A stretch of 64,000 nucleotides of DNA from Martinezella rhizogenes (lineage in GTDB: Bacteria; Pseudomonadota; Alphaproteobacteria; Rhizobiales; Rhizobiaceae), in NCBI RefSeq assembly GCF_007002745.1, contig NZ_SGNY01000009.1, forward strand, positions 124,001 through 188,000, written 5' to 3'. Below are positions 45,691 through 55,380 of this stretch, one piece after another (the first letter of the stretch is position 1; every line of letters starts with the position of its first letter). The notes under the pieces are model-generated. The model was not told the DNA's origin. It was given only the letters and a program-made list of their open reading frames with translations, and did not search any database. Made by a program: the position numbers and the translations under genes.

Positions 45691-47211
45691 TTGAACAGTC
45701 AGATTCAGGCCAGCCCGCTGAGCATTGACGACGTGACCGTCATCGATGACGAAAAGGTCAAAAAAGCCGTTACCGCCGCCGCCCTCGGCAATGCCATGGA
45801 GTGGTTCGACTTCGGCGTTTACGGTTTTGTCGCTTACGCCGTCGGCAAGGTCTTTTTTCCCGAAGCTGCTCCCGCCGTTCAGACGGTGGCGGCACTGGCA
45901 ACATTTTCGGTGCCGTTTCTCATTCGTCCTCTCGGCGGCATTTTCTTCGGTGCGATGGGTGACAGGTTCGGACGGCAGAAAGTCCTCTCTCTCACCATCA
46001 TCATCATGGCGGCCAGCACCTTCTGCATTGGCCTCATTCCGGGTTATGCGACCATCGGCATATGGGCGCCGATCCTTTTGCTGCTCTGCAAGCTCGTTCA
46101 GGGCTTTTCCGTCGGCGGCGAATATACCGGTGCGGCCATCTTCGTGGCGGAATATGCACCGGACCGCAAACGCGGTTACCTCGGAAGCTGGCTCGATTTC
46201 GGTTCGATTGCCGGCTTCGTGCTTGGCGCGGGGTTTGTCGTGCTGCTCAGCACCGCCCTGGGAGAGGCGAAATTTCTCGACTGGGGCTGGCGCATCCCGT
46301 TCTTCCTCGCCGCGCCGCTCGGGCTCATCGGCCTTTATCTCCGCCACGCCGCGGAAGAAACCCCGGCCTTTACCGAACGCCTGCAGCGTGCCGAGGAAGA
46401 GGATCGCCAGTCGCTCAAGGAGCGGCCGATGGTGCCGATCGCGGAAATCGCCAGAGAGCATACAAGATCGCTGGCGATCTGCATCGGCATGGTTCTCGTC
46501 ACCAACGTGACCTATTACATGCTGCTCACCTACATGCCGACCTATCTGTCGAAAACACTGAATTACAGCGAGGATCACGGCGTTCTCATCATCATTGCTG
46601 TCATGGTCGGCATGCTGTTCGTCCAGCCTGCAATCGGGTTGCTCAGCGACCGGATTGGCCGCAAGCCGTTTCTTGCCGTCGGCAGCACGGCGATCCTGCT
46701 GTTCTCGCTGCCGGCCTTTCATTTCATCGCCAGTGGCCAGGTGGTGCAGATATTCTTCGGGCTGCTCATTCTCGCAGTTGCGCTCAATTGCCTGATCGGC
46801 ATCATGGCTTCGACCTTGCCCGCCCTCTTCCCGGCCCGCATCCGCTACAGCGCTTTGGCAATCGCGTTCAATATCTCGATCATCGTCGCCGGGCTGACAC
46901 CAACGGTAACCGCCTGGCTGGTAGAGGTGACTGAAAACATTTACATGCCGGCTTATTACCTCATGGTCGCAGCCGTCTTCGGCATCGTCACGACCTTCTT
47001 CCTGAAGGAAACGGCCAACCGGCCGCTTTATGGCGATACACCAAATGCCTCCAGCCGAAAGGAAGCGAAATCGCTTCTGGCCGAGCAATATCTGCATATT
47101 GAAAAAAGCGTCGAGGAGATTGACGAGGAACTCGTCAAACTGGAGGAGCAGAAGAGGATTCTGCAGGCCAAACGTGACGAACTCGTCGGCCGCCATCCGG
47201 ACCTGACCTGA
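45691..47211 (+). CDS. MFS osmolyte/metabolite:proton symporter, ProP-like
   Basis: A 506-residue MFS protein of the metabolite:H+ symporter family. Twelve membrane segments span residues 35-450; motifs include NAMEWFDFGVYGFVA near residue 33, GAMGDRFGRQKVL near 90 and LIG-type loops. The C-terminal 40 residues (EKSVEEIDEELVKLEEQKRI region) form a coiled coil like that of the osmosensor ProP. Uptake of proline, betaine or related osmolytes is the likely role. TTG at 45691 with AAGGGGA upstream is preferred over TTG at 45661. Confidence 0.88.
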   Translation: MNSQIQASPLSIDDVTVIDDEKVKKAVTAAALGNAMEWFDFGVYGFVAYAVGKVFFPEAAPAVQTVAALATFSVPFLIRPLGGIFFGAMGDRFGRQKVLSLTIIIMAASTFCIGLIPGYATIGIWAPILLLLCKLVQGFSVGGEYTGAAIFVAEYAPDRKRGYLGSWLDFGSIAGFVLGAGFVVLLSTALGEAKFLDWGWRIPFFLAAPLGLIGLYLRHAAEETPAFTERLQRAEEEDRQSLKERPMVPIAEIAREHTRSLAICIGMVLVTNVTYYMLLTYMPTYLSKTLNYSEDHGVLIIIAVMVGMLFVQPAIGLLSDRIGRKPFLAVGSTAILLFSLPAFHFIASGQVVQIFFGLLILAVALNCLIGIMASTLPALFPARIRYSALAIAFNISIIVAGLTPTVTAWLVEVTENIYMPAYYLMVAAVFGIVTTFFLKETANRPLYGDTPNASSRKEAKSLLAEQYLHIEKSVEEIDEELVKLEEQKRILQAKRDELVGRHPDLT

Positions 47212-47232
47212 CAACGCCATATCAAGAAACGA

Positions 47233-47272
47233 AATGCGCGGCGGTGCATCCTGCACCCCGCGCATTCGCTTT
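47233..47272. terminator. Bidirectional terminator between the transporter and SDR genes
   Basis: AATGCGCGG, one bulged C, GGTGCA pair with TGCACC and CCGCGCATT (47233-47266), a 15-bp stem, then CGCTTT. Convergent gene ends lie on both sides. Confidence 0.75.
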
Positions 47273-47315
47273 AGTGGCTTTCAGCGATCATCTTTGAGAC
47301 CAGCTGTGTCCTGTC

Positions 47316-48041
47316 TCAGACGGCGAGGAAACCGCCATCCACAGGCAATACGGCGCCGGAAATCATCTTGCTGTCATCCGACAGCAGCAGCGCGATGCTC
47401 TGTGCCACCTCTTCGGCTTCGGCAAAACGGTTAAGCGGATGGCGAACCATCATCGGCTGGCTCTTGACCGGATCGTTCCAGGCTTCCGCCGCCAGTTCGG
47501 TGAGCGTGATCGTCGGGGCAACGGCGTTAACGCGGATTCCGTGTGCGCCAAGTTCCTTGGCAAGAACACGGGTTGCGCCTTCAAGACCTGCCTTCGACGC
47601 TGCGTAACACAGGTGATCCTGAAAACCGCGATGGCCGGCGATGGACGTGATGTTGACGATGGCGCCACCGCCACCCTTGGCGACACGAGCGCGGGCGAAT
47701 TCCTGGCAGGTGACGAGAGCGGCACGCAGGTTGATGCCGAGAACGGCTTCATAACCCGCATCGCTCATGTCGAGCACGCTTTCCAGCACATTGATGCCGG
47801 CGCTGTTGATCAGGAAGTCGCACGGGCCAGCTTCCGCCATGGCGGCACGGGTGGCGGCGACATCGGCAAGATCGACGCGGATCGAACGGCCACCGATTTC
47901 GCTTTTCAGGCTGTCGAGATCGGACTGCGTGCGGCTGATCGCCACCACTTCCGCACCGCGTGCGGCCATCAGCTGCGCACAGGCGCGGCCGATGCCTTTG
48001 CCTGCGCCGGTGATGATGACGGACTTTCCGGAAAACTGCAT
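47316..48041 (-). CDS. Short-chain dehydrogenase, L-xylulose reductase-like
   Basis: A 241-residue classical SDR: cofactor loop TGAGKGIG at residues 11-18, NSAG near 83, catalytic NITSIAG near 131 and YAASK near 147. Its shape and length resemble carbonyl/L-xylulose reductases (DCXR), which interconvert L-xylulose and xylitol. It is the last gene of the pentitol operon, 57 bp after the FGGY kinase. The substrate is inferred from context. Confidence 0.85.
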   Translation of the reverse strand: MQFSGKSVIITGAGKGIGRACAQLMAARGAEVVAISRTQSDLDSLKSEIGGRSIRVDLADVAATRAAMAEAGPCDFLINSAGINVLESVLDMSDAGYEAVLGINLRAALVTCQEFARARVAKGGGGAIVNITSIAGHRGFQDHLCYAASKAGLEGATRVLAKELGAHGIRVNAVAPTITLTELAAEAWNDPVKSQPMMVRHPLNRFAEAEEVAQSIALLLSDDSKMISGAVLPVDGGFLAV

Positions 48042-48098
48042 GGAATCCTCGTTATTTTGCGGCCAATACGGCCGGATGATCTAAACTTGTGACGCGGC

Positions 48099-49709
48099 TC
48101 AGGAATGGCTGGCGGATCGAATGGCGCGCGCCGCATTTTGCAGGGCCAGAAACGCGTCGTACCGCGACTGATGAACCTTCTGAAAAGCAGGATCAGGCGA
48201 AGCACAGCTGGCGATCCGCGACATGGCAGGCATCGCCGCCATCAGGTCCGGATAGGTTCCGGCGGCAACCGCGCCAAGCATCGCAGATCCGAGAAGCACC
48301 GGCTCTTCGCATTCGGTGAGTTCGACCGGGAGGCCAGTCGCATCGGCCAGCAACTGCCGGGCAAGCGGATGAGCGCCGGCCCCACCGCTGACACTGATGG
48401 TTTCCACCAGCGCGCCGTTGCGGGCCTGTGTTTCGATGATCTGGCGAAGCCCGTAACCGAGGCCAAGAAGCCCCGCAACGTACAGCGCGACGAGCGAATC
48501 TACACCGGTTTCCATACCGTAGCCGGCAATGATGGCGCGGGCATGCGGATCGGCGAAAGGTGCACGGTTGCCGAGAAACTCCGGCACCACATGAAAATCC
48601 TCGGCGACTTCAGCTGCGGCGGAAGCGGATGCGGCAAGGCCGAGCGCGCGGTCGGCAAGCCAAACAGGCAAGGCTTTGCCTTCCTTCTCGGCAAGTGCCT
48701 TCGCCTCGGCAAAGGCCGGGTGCAACTGCACCAGATAATCGATGGCCGCACCGGCAGCAGACTGGCCGCCCTCATTCAACCATGCGCCGGGAACCATGGC
48801 GGAATAATAGGGTCCCCAGACACCCGGCACGAAGGCGGGGTCAGTGGTGGTGGTCATGGTGCAGGACGAGGTGCCGAAGACATAACCAAGGCATCGCGAT
48901 GCATCACCGCCCGCAGCCACCGTGCCAACGCCACCGGCATGGGCATCGATAAGACCCGCCGCAACCGCCGTGCCCACAACCAGCCCCATGGCTTTTGCCG
49001 CCTCTTCGGTCAGGCCGTTACCCAGCGCCGTGCCCGGATGGACCACGCTTTCACCGATGCGGCGGAAGCCCTGTTCGGCGAGATCGCCAAGCCCGATGTG
49101 GTTGAAATATTCCGCATCCCAACGGTTTTCATGGGCAAGATAAGTCCACTTACAGGTTACCGTGCAGGCGGAACGATCAAGCGCGCCGGAAGCCTTCCAT
49201 GTCAGAAAATCCGTCAGGTCGAAGAAATGCTCGGCACGGGCATAGACATCCGGCCTGTTTTCACGAAGCCATAAAAGCTTCGGCGTCTGCATTTCGGGAG
49301 AGATGCGGCCGCCAACATATTTCAGGACGGCATGCTCTCCAGCATTGATGCGCTCCGCCTGTTCAACGGCGCGGTGATCCATCCAGACGATGATATCGCG
49401 TTCGGGATGATCGGCAGCGCCAACCGGCAGGGTCTCATCACCAGGCCCGCGAACAACCAGCGAGCAGGTCGCGTCAAAACCGATGCCGGCAACTTCGGCC
49501 GGATTAATGCCGGCGCGGGAAACGCTTTCGCGCACGCTGTCGCAAACCGCCTGCCACACCTCACCGCTCGACTGTTCGGCAATGCCGCCATCCTCGCGGT
49601 GCATGCTGATCGGGCGCTTGGCGGTAGCGAGAAGCTTGCCTGCGACATCGAAGACACCGGCCCGCGCCGAGCCTGTCCCGACATCGACGCCAACAAGGTA
49701 GGAAGCCAT
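48099..49709 (-). CDS. FGGY-family carbohydrate kinase, D-ribulokinase-like
   Basis: A 536-residue kinase with the ATPase-fold phosphate loop VGVDVGTGSARAGVFD at residues 5-20, IIVWMDHRA near 107, and the second FGGY domain motif SVSGGAGAHPLARQLLADATG near 444. Residues match the ribulokinase branch, which phosphorylates D-ribulose (or L-ribulose). With a ribitol-dehydrogenase-like SDR upstream it would form the classical ribitol route: ribitol to D-ribulose to D-ribulose 5-phosphate. Confidence 0.9.
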   Translation of the reverse strand: MASYLVGVDVGTGSARAGVFDVAGKLLATAKRPISMHREDGGIAEQSSGEVWQAVCDSVRESVSRAGINPAEVAGIGFDATCSLVVRGPGDETLPVGAADHPERDIIVWMDHRAVEQAERINAGEHAVLKYVGGRISPEMQTPKLLWLRENRPDVYARAEHFFDLTDFLTWKASGALDRSACTVTCKWTYLAHENRWDAEYFNHIGLGDLAEQGFRRIGESVVHPGTALGNGLTEEAAKAMGLVVGTAVAAGLIDAHAGGVGTVAAGGDASRCLGYVFGTSSCTMTTTTDPAFVPGVWGPYYSAMVPGAWLNEGGQSAAGAAIDYLVQLHPAFAEAKALAEKEGKALPVWLADRALGLAASASAAAEVAEDFHVVPEFLGNRAPFADPHARAIIAGYGMETGVDSLVALYVAGLLGLGYGLRQIIETQARNGALVETISVSGGAGAHPLARQLLADATGLPVELTECEEPVLLGSAMLGAVAAGTYPDLMAAMPAMSRIASCASPDPAFQKVHQSRYDAFLALQNAARAIRSASHS

Positions 49710-49799
49710 TTGCGATACTCCTCGGAGCGGATCATCCGGTGCTTGAACGATATGGAGCGGCTGGACCGGTTCCGATTTCCCCAGCCGCTCCAGAAGTTT

Positions 49800-50531
49800 T
49801 TAAACGCGGTCGAAGTTGGTCGGAAGAACCAGCATGTCGCGGATGGTGACGGTGCGCTTGCGCGTCAGCATGTAGATGACCGCATCGGCCACTTCGCTCG
49901 CATCGATAAGGCTACCCGATTCCTTGGCCTTGCGGAGATTTTCCTCCGGCCAGTCCGCCAGAAGTGCTGAGACGACCGGGCCGGGAGAGACCTGTGCGAC
50001 GCGCACGCCGTGCGGGATCATCTGGCGGCGCATGCCCTGTACGAAGCTGGTAATCGCCCATTTCGAGCCCGAATAGACCGGCTCCCAATAGGTCGGGAAA
50101 TGACCGGCGATCGAGCAGGTGACGATGATATCGCCCGTCTTGCGCTCCGACATGTGCGGCACGACGGCCTGCACATTCTTCATCACGGCGTTGACGTTGA
50201 GGTTCAGCATCTTGTCGATGGCTTCAGGCGTCGTTTCGGTCAGCTCACCGCCGATATAGGTACCGGCGTTGCAATATAGAATGTCGATATGATCGACCTT
50301 CCCGAGGATTTCCGGGATCATGGCGTTGCAGCTATCGGTATCGAGCAGGTTCGTCACCTGCGGGATGGCGCGGTCACCAAGCTTGGCGGCCAGATCATTC
50401 AAGGCTTTCTCGTTCCAGTCGACCATGACCACGGTTGCGCCCTGTTCCAAGAGCGCTTCTGTTGTGGCAAGCCCGATGCCGGATGCGGCACCGGTGATGA
50501 CCGCGATCTTGCCTTGCAGCGATTCAGACAT
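49800..50531 (-). CDS. Short-chain dehydrogenase, ribitol 2-dehydrogenase-like
   Basis: A 243-residue SDR: TGAASGIG at residues 13-20, CNAG near 87, CSIAGHFPT near 137, YSGSK near 151. The N-terminal and catalytic segments resemble ribitol/galactitol dehydrogenases. It sits between the Rbs-type permease and the FGGY kinase, which fits oxidation of the imported pentitol to the kinase substrate. Confidence 0.85.
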   Translation of the reverse strand: MSESLQGKIAVITGAASGIGLATTEALLEQGATVVMVDWNEKALNDLAAKLGDRAIPQVTNLLDTDSCNAMIPEILGKVDHIDILYCNAGTYIGGELTETTPEAIDKMLNLNVNAVMKNVQAVVPHMSERKTGDIIVTCSIAGHFPTYWEPVYSGSKWAITSFVQGMRRQMIPHGVRVAQVSPGPVVSALLADWPEENLRKAKESGSLIDASEVADAVIYMLTRKRTVTIRDMLVLPTNFDRV

Positions 50532-50570
50532 TTAATTCTCCTGCGTTTATGAAGATATTTCCGGGCCGGC

Positions 50571-51548
50571 TCAGCGCCATTCGCGCCCGATATAGATGGC
50601 CAGCAGAATGATGCCGCCCTTGATGACATCCTGCAGATAGGGGTTGATGCCCATCAGGTTGAGGCCGTTATTGAGAATGCCGAGCAGCACTGCGCCAATC
50701 AGCGTGCCGAGGATGAGACCCCTGCCGCCGGCAATCGCCGTGCCGCCGAGAACGACCGCCGCGATGGCATCCAGTTCGAAGCCGACGCCGGCATTGGGCT
50801 GGCCACTCATCAGGCGGCCGGTGAGGATGAGGGCGGCAAGTGCTGCGGTGACACCCGAAATGCCATAGACGGCAAGTTTGACACGCTGGGTCTTCACACC
50901 CGAAAGGCGGGCGGCAAGTTCGTTGCCACCGAGTGCATAAACGTGGCGGCCGAAAGCCGTGCGCTGCAACAGCACCCAGGCAATGGCATAAATCACCACC
51001 ATGATGATGACCGGTACGGGAACGACACCGACGCGACCGACGCCGAACCAGGAAATCCAGCTCGGAATGCCGCTGACCGGATAACCGCCGGAATAGATGA
51101 GGCCGAGGCCACGTGCCATGCCCATGGTGGCGAGCGTGACGATGATGGCCGGCATCTTGCCCCAGGCGACGAGCGCACCGTTAAAGATACCGATGCCGAG
51201 ACCGATGAACAGGCCAGCCGGCAAGGCAACCGCGGGAGACAGGCCGGTATTCACCATAAGCCCGGCCGACAGCGTGCCGACAAGCGCCATGACCGCACCG
51301 ACCGACAGATCGATGCCGCCGGTGAGGATGACGAAGGTCATGCCGACGGCGAGAATGCCGACGACGGAAACCTGCCGCAGCACGTTCATGATATTGTTGA
51401 CGCTGAAGAAATTGTCGCTCGCAAGCCCCATCAGGATCGATACGACAATCAGGCCCGCCAGAGGCAGGGCGAGCGGCGAACGCAGCATGGCGCCGAGACT
51501 GAAACCGCCCGTTTTCGCGGCAACGCCGGTGTTTGCATCAAGCGACAT
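50571..51548 (-). CDS. ABC importer permease, RbsC-like (CUT2)
   Basis: A 325-residue membrane protein with about nine to ten segments and the CUT2 permease motif EAVLGG-type [15 protein letters not shown] near residue 255. ATG at 51548 has GGGAG eight bases upstream; a TTG two codons earlier is less likely. It overlaps the ATPase gene by eleven bases. Confidence 0.92.
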   Translation of the reverse strand: MSLDANTGVAAKTGGFSLGAMLRSPLALPLAGLIVVSILMGLASDNFFSVNNIMNVLRQVSVVGILAVGMTFVILTGGIDLSVGAVMALVGTLSAGLMVNTGLSPAVALPAGLFIGLGIGIFNGALVAWGKMPAIIVTLATMGMARGLGLIYSGGYPVSGIPSWISWFGVGRVGVVPVPVIIMVVIYAIAWVLLQRTAFGRHVYALGGNELAARLSGVKTQRVKLAVYGISGVTAALAALILTGRLMSGQPNAGVGFELDAIAAVVLGGTAIAGGRGLILGTLIGAVLLGILNNGLNLMGINPYLQDVIKGGIILLAIYIGREWR

Positions 51549-53040
51549 GTTCAACTCTCCCGGTGGTGGCGTTTGTCATTATTGTTTCTGAATTGATGTC
51601 TTCGCCCTCGACCGTGGCAACGATGCCGCCGGAACGGAAGACGCAGACCCTGTCGGACATGCCGATCACTTCCGGCAGCTCCGAGGAGATCATGATGATC
51701 GAGTATCCCTTGGCAGCGAATTCGCGCATCAGCGAGTAGATTTCCGCCTTCGCACCAACGTCGATGCCGCGTGTCGGCTCGTCGAAGATCAGCACGCGCA
51801 TGTCATGGTTCAGCCAGCGGGCGATGACGATCTTTTGCTGGTTGCCGCCCGATAGCGTGTCGACGCGGGCATAGGGCCCCTGCGCCTTCACCTGCACCTG
51901 CGCCATGGCCTTTGTCGTGTGCTCCAGTTCCTTTTTGAGATCGAGGAACCAGTGGGCCTTGCGGTATTTGCGGTAATTATTCAGCGAAATATTCTGCAGT
52001 ATGGAAAAACTGGTGATCAGCCCCTCCTCCTTGCGGCTTTCCGGAAGCAAGCCGATGCCGCGCATCAGCGCTTCATCAGGGCCGGAAAAACGCGTGTCCA
52101 CGCCATCGACCTTGATCTTGCGGCGCGAGGCGGAATGCGCGCCCAGCATGGCGAGAACCGTTTCCGTGCGGCCCGAGCCGACAAGTCCGGCAAAGCCGAG
52201 AATTTCGCCCTTGCGCAGCGCAAAGCGCGAGACGGGGCCGCCCTTCTTCAATTGCAGCTCTTCCACTTCGATCACCTTTGCGGCGGAAGGATCGAGCGGC
52301 GGCTTTGGCGGGAAGCTGGATTCGATGCGCCGGCCGACCATCATCTCGACGAGACGATCGTTGTCGACCTCCGAAGTCAGGCAGGAACCGATAAGCTCAC
52401 CATCGCGCAGAACGGTGATGCGGTCGCAGATCTCGAATATTTCTTCGAGGTGATGGGAAATGAAGATGATCGCCACGCCCTGACGTCGCAGTTCACGCAT
52501 GACCTTGAACAGATGTTCGGTCTCGGACGGCGTGAGCGTCGCGGTCGGCTCGTCAAGCACGAGAATGCGGGCATCGAGCGACAGTGCCTTGGCGATTTCG
52601 ACAAATTGCTGCTGGGCAACCGAAAGGCGATGCACCGGCACGTCGAGCGGAACATCCACGGCCAGACGGCTCATGATCTCGGCCGCGCGCTTGCGCATGG
52701 CGCCCTTGTTCAAAAGGCGAAGCGGCCCACGGATCTCGCGGGCAAGAAACATGTTTTCAACGGCATTGAGATAGGGGATCAGGCTGAATTCCTGAAACAC
52801 GATGCCGACGCCGGCGGCAATCGCCTCGTCATAATTGGCGAAGCGGCGATCCTTGCCGTCAATGCGGATCGTACCGTCCGATGGCTGCAAAATGCCGCAC
52901 AGGATCTTCATCAAAGTCGACTTGCCGGCACCGTTTTCGCCCAGAAGCGCATGCACCTCGCCGGCGCGCGCCTCAAGGTCGACGCCGCGCAGGACTTCGA
53001 TCTTGCCAAAGCTTTTTCTTATTCCATTCAGTTCCAGCAT
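51538..53040 (-). CDS. ABC importer double ATPase, RbsA-like (CUT2)
   Basis: A 500-residue protein with two nucleotide-binding domains. The first has Walker [12 protein letters not shown] near residue 35, [15 protein letters not shown] near 140 and [10 protein letters not shown] near 163. The second is degenerate at Walker A ([11 protein letters not shown] near 285) but keeps [15 protein letters not shown] near 400 and [15 protein letters not shown] near 425. This asymmetry is usual for RbsA/MglA-type proteins. Confidence 0.93.
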   Translation of the reverse strand: MLELNGIRKSFGKIEVLRGVDLEARAGEVHALLGENGAGKSTLMKILCGILQPSDGTIRIDGKDRRFANYDEAIAAGVGIVFQEFSLIPYLNAVENMFLAREIRGPLRLLNKGAMRKRAAEIMSRLAVDVPLDVPVHRLSVAQQQFVEIAKALSLDARILVLDEPTATLTPSETEHLFKVMRELRRQGVAIIFISHHLEEIFEICDRITVLRDGELIGSCLTSEVDNDRLVEMMVGRRIESSFPPKPPLDPSAAKVIEVEELQLKKGGPVSRFALRKGEILGFAGLVGSGRTETVLAMLGAHSASRRKIKVDGVDTRFSGPDEALMRGIGLLPESRKEEGLITSFSILQNISLNNYRKYRKAHWFLDLKKELEHTTKAMAQVQVKAQGPYARVDTLSGGNQQKIVIARWLNHDMRVLIFDEPTRGIDVGAKAEIYSLMREFAAKGYSIIMISSELPEVIGMSDRVCVFRSGGIVATVEGEDINSETIMTNATTGRVEHVA

Positions 53041-53068
53041 TTCACCCTCCTCAATGGTCGGGATTTAA

Positions 53069-53097
53069 CCCCGCCCCCATACGAGATGGGGACGGGG
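53069..53097 (-). terminator. Intercistronic stem-loop after the pentitol-binding protein gene
   Basis: CCCCG-C-CCCCAT pairs with ATGGGG-A-CGGGG around a 5-nt loop, with one mismatch. It stands between the binding-protein stop and the ATPase start. Confidence 0.6.
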
Positions 53098-53111
53098 CCT
53101 GGGAGGAGTTC

Positions 53112-54023
53112 TTACCAGCTGAACTCGCCGGCGTTTTTGCTGTCGACGACCATAACGTCGATCGGGACTTCCTTCGGCACGACGCGAGCGCCCCACTTCT
53201 GGGCAAGCGCCATGGCAAGGCCGACACGGACCTGATCACGCGGGAACTGCGCGGTGGTTTCGATGAAAGGACCACCCTCGGCAATCGCCTTCACTGCTTC
53301 TGGAGCACCGTCCACCGAGGTCAGCTTGATGTCCTTGCCCGAACCCTGAATAGCAGCGAGTGCACCCATCGCGCCGCCATCATTCACCGAGAAGATGCCG
53401 GCGAGGTTCGGACGCGACTGGATCATGTTTTCAACGACGCCGAGAGCAACGGAGCGGTCCTGACGGCCGTTCTGCGTATCGACCAGCTTGATCTCGGCGA
53501 ATTCTGCAAGAGCCGCCTTGCAGCCTTCAACGCGCTGCAGGATCGGCACGACCGGGATACCGTCGAGGATTGCGACTTCACCCTTGCCGCCGAGCGCGTC
53601 ACCGAGATGCTTGCACGACTTGTAGCCCGCGTCACGGTTCTTCGAGCCGACGAAGGTGTCGACCGGGCCGTTTGCGTTGGCGTCTACAGCAACGACGATC
53701 ACGCCGGCAGCCTTTGCAGCATGCACGGCGGCTTCGATACCGGCGCTGTCCGTCGGGTTGAGGAGCAGAATGTCGATCTTCTGCTGAAGCATGTCTTCAA
53801 CGTCGGAAATCTGCTTTGCCACATCGTGGCCGGCATCGGTCACGACGACATCTGCGCCGATGCTTGCTGCGGCTTCTTTCAGCGCTTCCTGCATCGATAC
53901 GAAATAGGGGTTGTTCAGCTCCTGGAAGGTCATGCCGATCTTCAGCTTTTCCTGCGCCAGCGCCGGAGCAGCCATCATTGCGATTGCGGCTGTTGCCATC
54001 AGAAACTTGGATTTCATTTTCAT
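53112..54023 (-). CDS. Periplasmic pentitol/sugar-binding protein, RbsB-like
   Basis: A 303-residue family-2 binding protein with a clean signal peptide (cleavage near APALAQEK, residue 24) and the Rbs motifs GMTFQELNNPYFVSM near residue 32, DILLLNPTDSAGIE near 85 and GIFSVNDGGAMGALAA near 205. It delivers the ligand, probably ribitol, xylitol or a related polyol, to the CUT2 transporter. First transporter gene after the AraC gene. Confidence 0.93.
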   Translation of the reverse strand: MKMKSKFLMATAAIAMMAAPALAQEKLKIGMTFQELNNPYFVSMQEALKEAAASIGADVVVTDAGHDVAKQISDVEDMLQQKIDILLLNPTDSAGIEAAVHAAKAAGVIVVAVDANANGPVDTFVGSKNRDAGYKSCKHLGDALGGKGEVAILDGIPVVPILQRVEGCKAALAEFAEIKLVDTQNGRQDRSVALGVVENMIQSRPNLAGIFSVNDGGAMGALAAIQGSGKDIKLTSVDGAPEAVKAIAEGGPFIETTAQFPRDQVRVGLAMALAQKWGARVVPKEVPIDVMVVDSKNAGEFSW

Positions 54024-54120
54024 CTCACTATTCCTCCCGTTTGGAAAGTTGGGGCAACAAGTGCCCGTTTCCGGACAGCCCTCTGCCCGAATTCTAAAAA
54101 ATCGGCGATGTGTCGCTGGT

Positions 54121-55005
54121 TTAATCCGCCATGACCGCTGCCTTCTGGGCTGCGAATATGGTTCGGAACCTCGACGGCGACATTCCTTTCAATTTCAGGA
54201 AATGCCGGTTGAAATTCGAAAGGTTGGAAAAGCCCACCTCGTAGCAGACCTCCGCCACCTTCACGTCCTGATCTGCCAAGAGCATCTGGCAGGCAAGATC
54301 AATGCGTAACTGATTGCGATACCGCACCAGCGTCGTTCCCGTATGACGCTTGAAGGCTCGGGAAAAGGCGCTCGGGCTCTGGCCCACCATGTCGGCAAGA
54401 TCGATCTCCTCGACCTGTTCGGTCAAATGCTGGCGCAGATGCGACAGAGCGCGGTTGATGCCGCTGTCGCCGATGCCGGTCAAATCAAGTTCATAGCTCA
54501 GGCTTGCCAGCACTTCTGAAGACGGCGCGTTGACGAGCAGATCGAGAATTTCCCAGAAAAGCGCGAGCCGCGTCAGCCCCTGCGCCTCGATCAGCCGAAG
54601 CACCAGCGGGCGAACCCGGTCGCTCGTCTCGTCGTCAAACAGAATGCCGCGGCGGCTGCGATCCAGCAGGGCGCGCACCACATCCATTTCGGCCATGGAG
54701 GTGCAGGCATCCTCGATAAAGCTCTCCGGAAACTGGATCACGAGAGAGCGTGTCGGCACGATCTCGTCCGGCTCGATCTCGCTGATCCAGTTCTGGGGGA
54801 GATTGGGGCCGGTCATGATGAGTTGACCGGGAGTGAAGCGACCAACAAAATCACCTATGTAGAACGTGCCTGACGTGGCGACGACAAGATGGATTTCGTA
54901 TTCGGGATGATAATGCCAGCGCACGGTGCGGAACGGATAGCCATGCCGCCAGGCGGCGAAGGATTCGCCCTTGCGGATGTGTACCAGTTCCAGATCGGGC
55001 TGCAT
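54121..55005 (-). CDS. AraC-family regulator of the pentitol operon
   Basis: A 294-residue regulator with an N-terminal cupin ligand domain (WHYHPEYEIHLV near residue 30) and a C-terminal AraC domain (DLADMVGQSPSAFSRAF near 200, VAEVCYEVGFSNLSNFNRHF near 250). ATG at 55005 has GGGAGGAAT seven bases upstream; the ATG at 55020 lies within that site. It lies 97 bp upstream of the binding-protein gene in the same direction and likely activates it in response to a polyol. Confidence 0.9.
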   Translation of the reverse strand: MQPDLELVHIRKGESFAAWRHGYPFRTVRWHYHPEYEIHLVVATSGTFYIGDFVGRFTPGQLIMTGPNLPQNWISEIEPDEIVPTRSLVIQFPESFIEDACTSMAEMDVVRALLDRSRRGILFDDETSDRVRPLVLRLIEAQGLTRLALFWEILDLLVNAPSSEVLASLSYELDLTGIGDSGINRALSHLRQHLTEQVEEIDLADMVGQSPSAFSRAFKRHTGTTLVRYRNQLRIDLACQMLLADQDVKVAEVCYEVGFSNLSNFNRHFLKLKGMSPSRFRTIFAAQKAAVMAD

Positions 55006-55380
55006 TAATATTCCTCCCATCAGTCACGTCCGCCGCATTTGCGGAGCAAGGCCATTCCTCTTTATGGCTCGTCCCAGGCGTTAACAGGGAGCATATGGCC
55101 TGCCGCGCATTTACTTCCACATCAAGCCGGGGAAATTACCGATACTTTTTTGACTCTTTTTTGTCGGAAATTGAATAGTTGCATGCAGAGGCTGCCAATT
55201 AAGCTGGCAGTTGCGCTGATTTTTTCGCGCAATTTTGCGTGATACGCCGATATAATATGCATGTCGGGGAGAGATTTGATGAATTTTTAGAGCGCGAACG
55301 ACCGATCACCGGCAGTTCGCGCTTATACTTTTCCGCAGGGCATCTGCCGCTCAGTCATCAGCGGGCAATTGGCCTGATCG
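55006..55380. other. 375-bp AT-rich gap upstream of the AraC regulator
   Basis: No credible gene; a 67-codon frame on the plus strand shows no ribosome site or recognisable product. The region has an AT-rich core (about 55130-55260), a short palindrome CGCAATTTTGCG (55228-55239) and arms CTGCCA/TGGCAG (55192-55197, 55205-55210). It probably carries the AraC promoter and the end of the dehydrogenase transcript. Confidence 0.5.

Noticed and set aside
45676..47265. 529-codon open frame on the minus strand
   Set aside because: Antisense to the ProP-like transporter; charged low-complexity composition and no motif. Same reasoning applies to 60088-61770, 38555-40036, 51919-53235, 52881-54134, 48105-49274, 57559-58650, 55384-56469 and 35281-36273.
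55039..55242. Small 67-codon frame in the gap upstream of the AraC gene
   Set aside because: No ribosome site, composition unlike neighbouring genes, and it spans the AT-rich promoter region.
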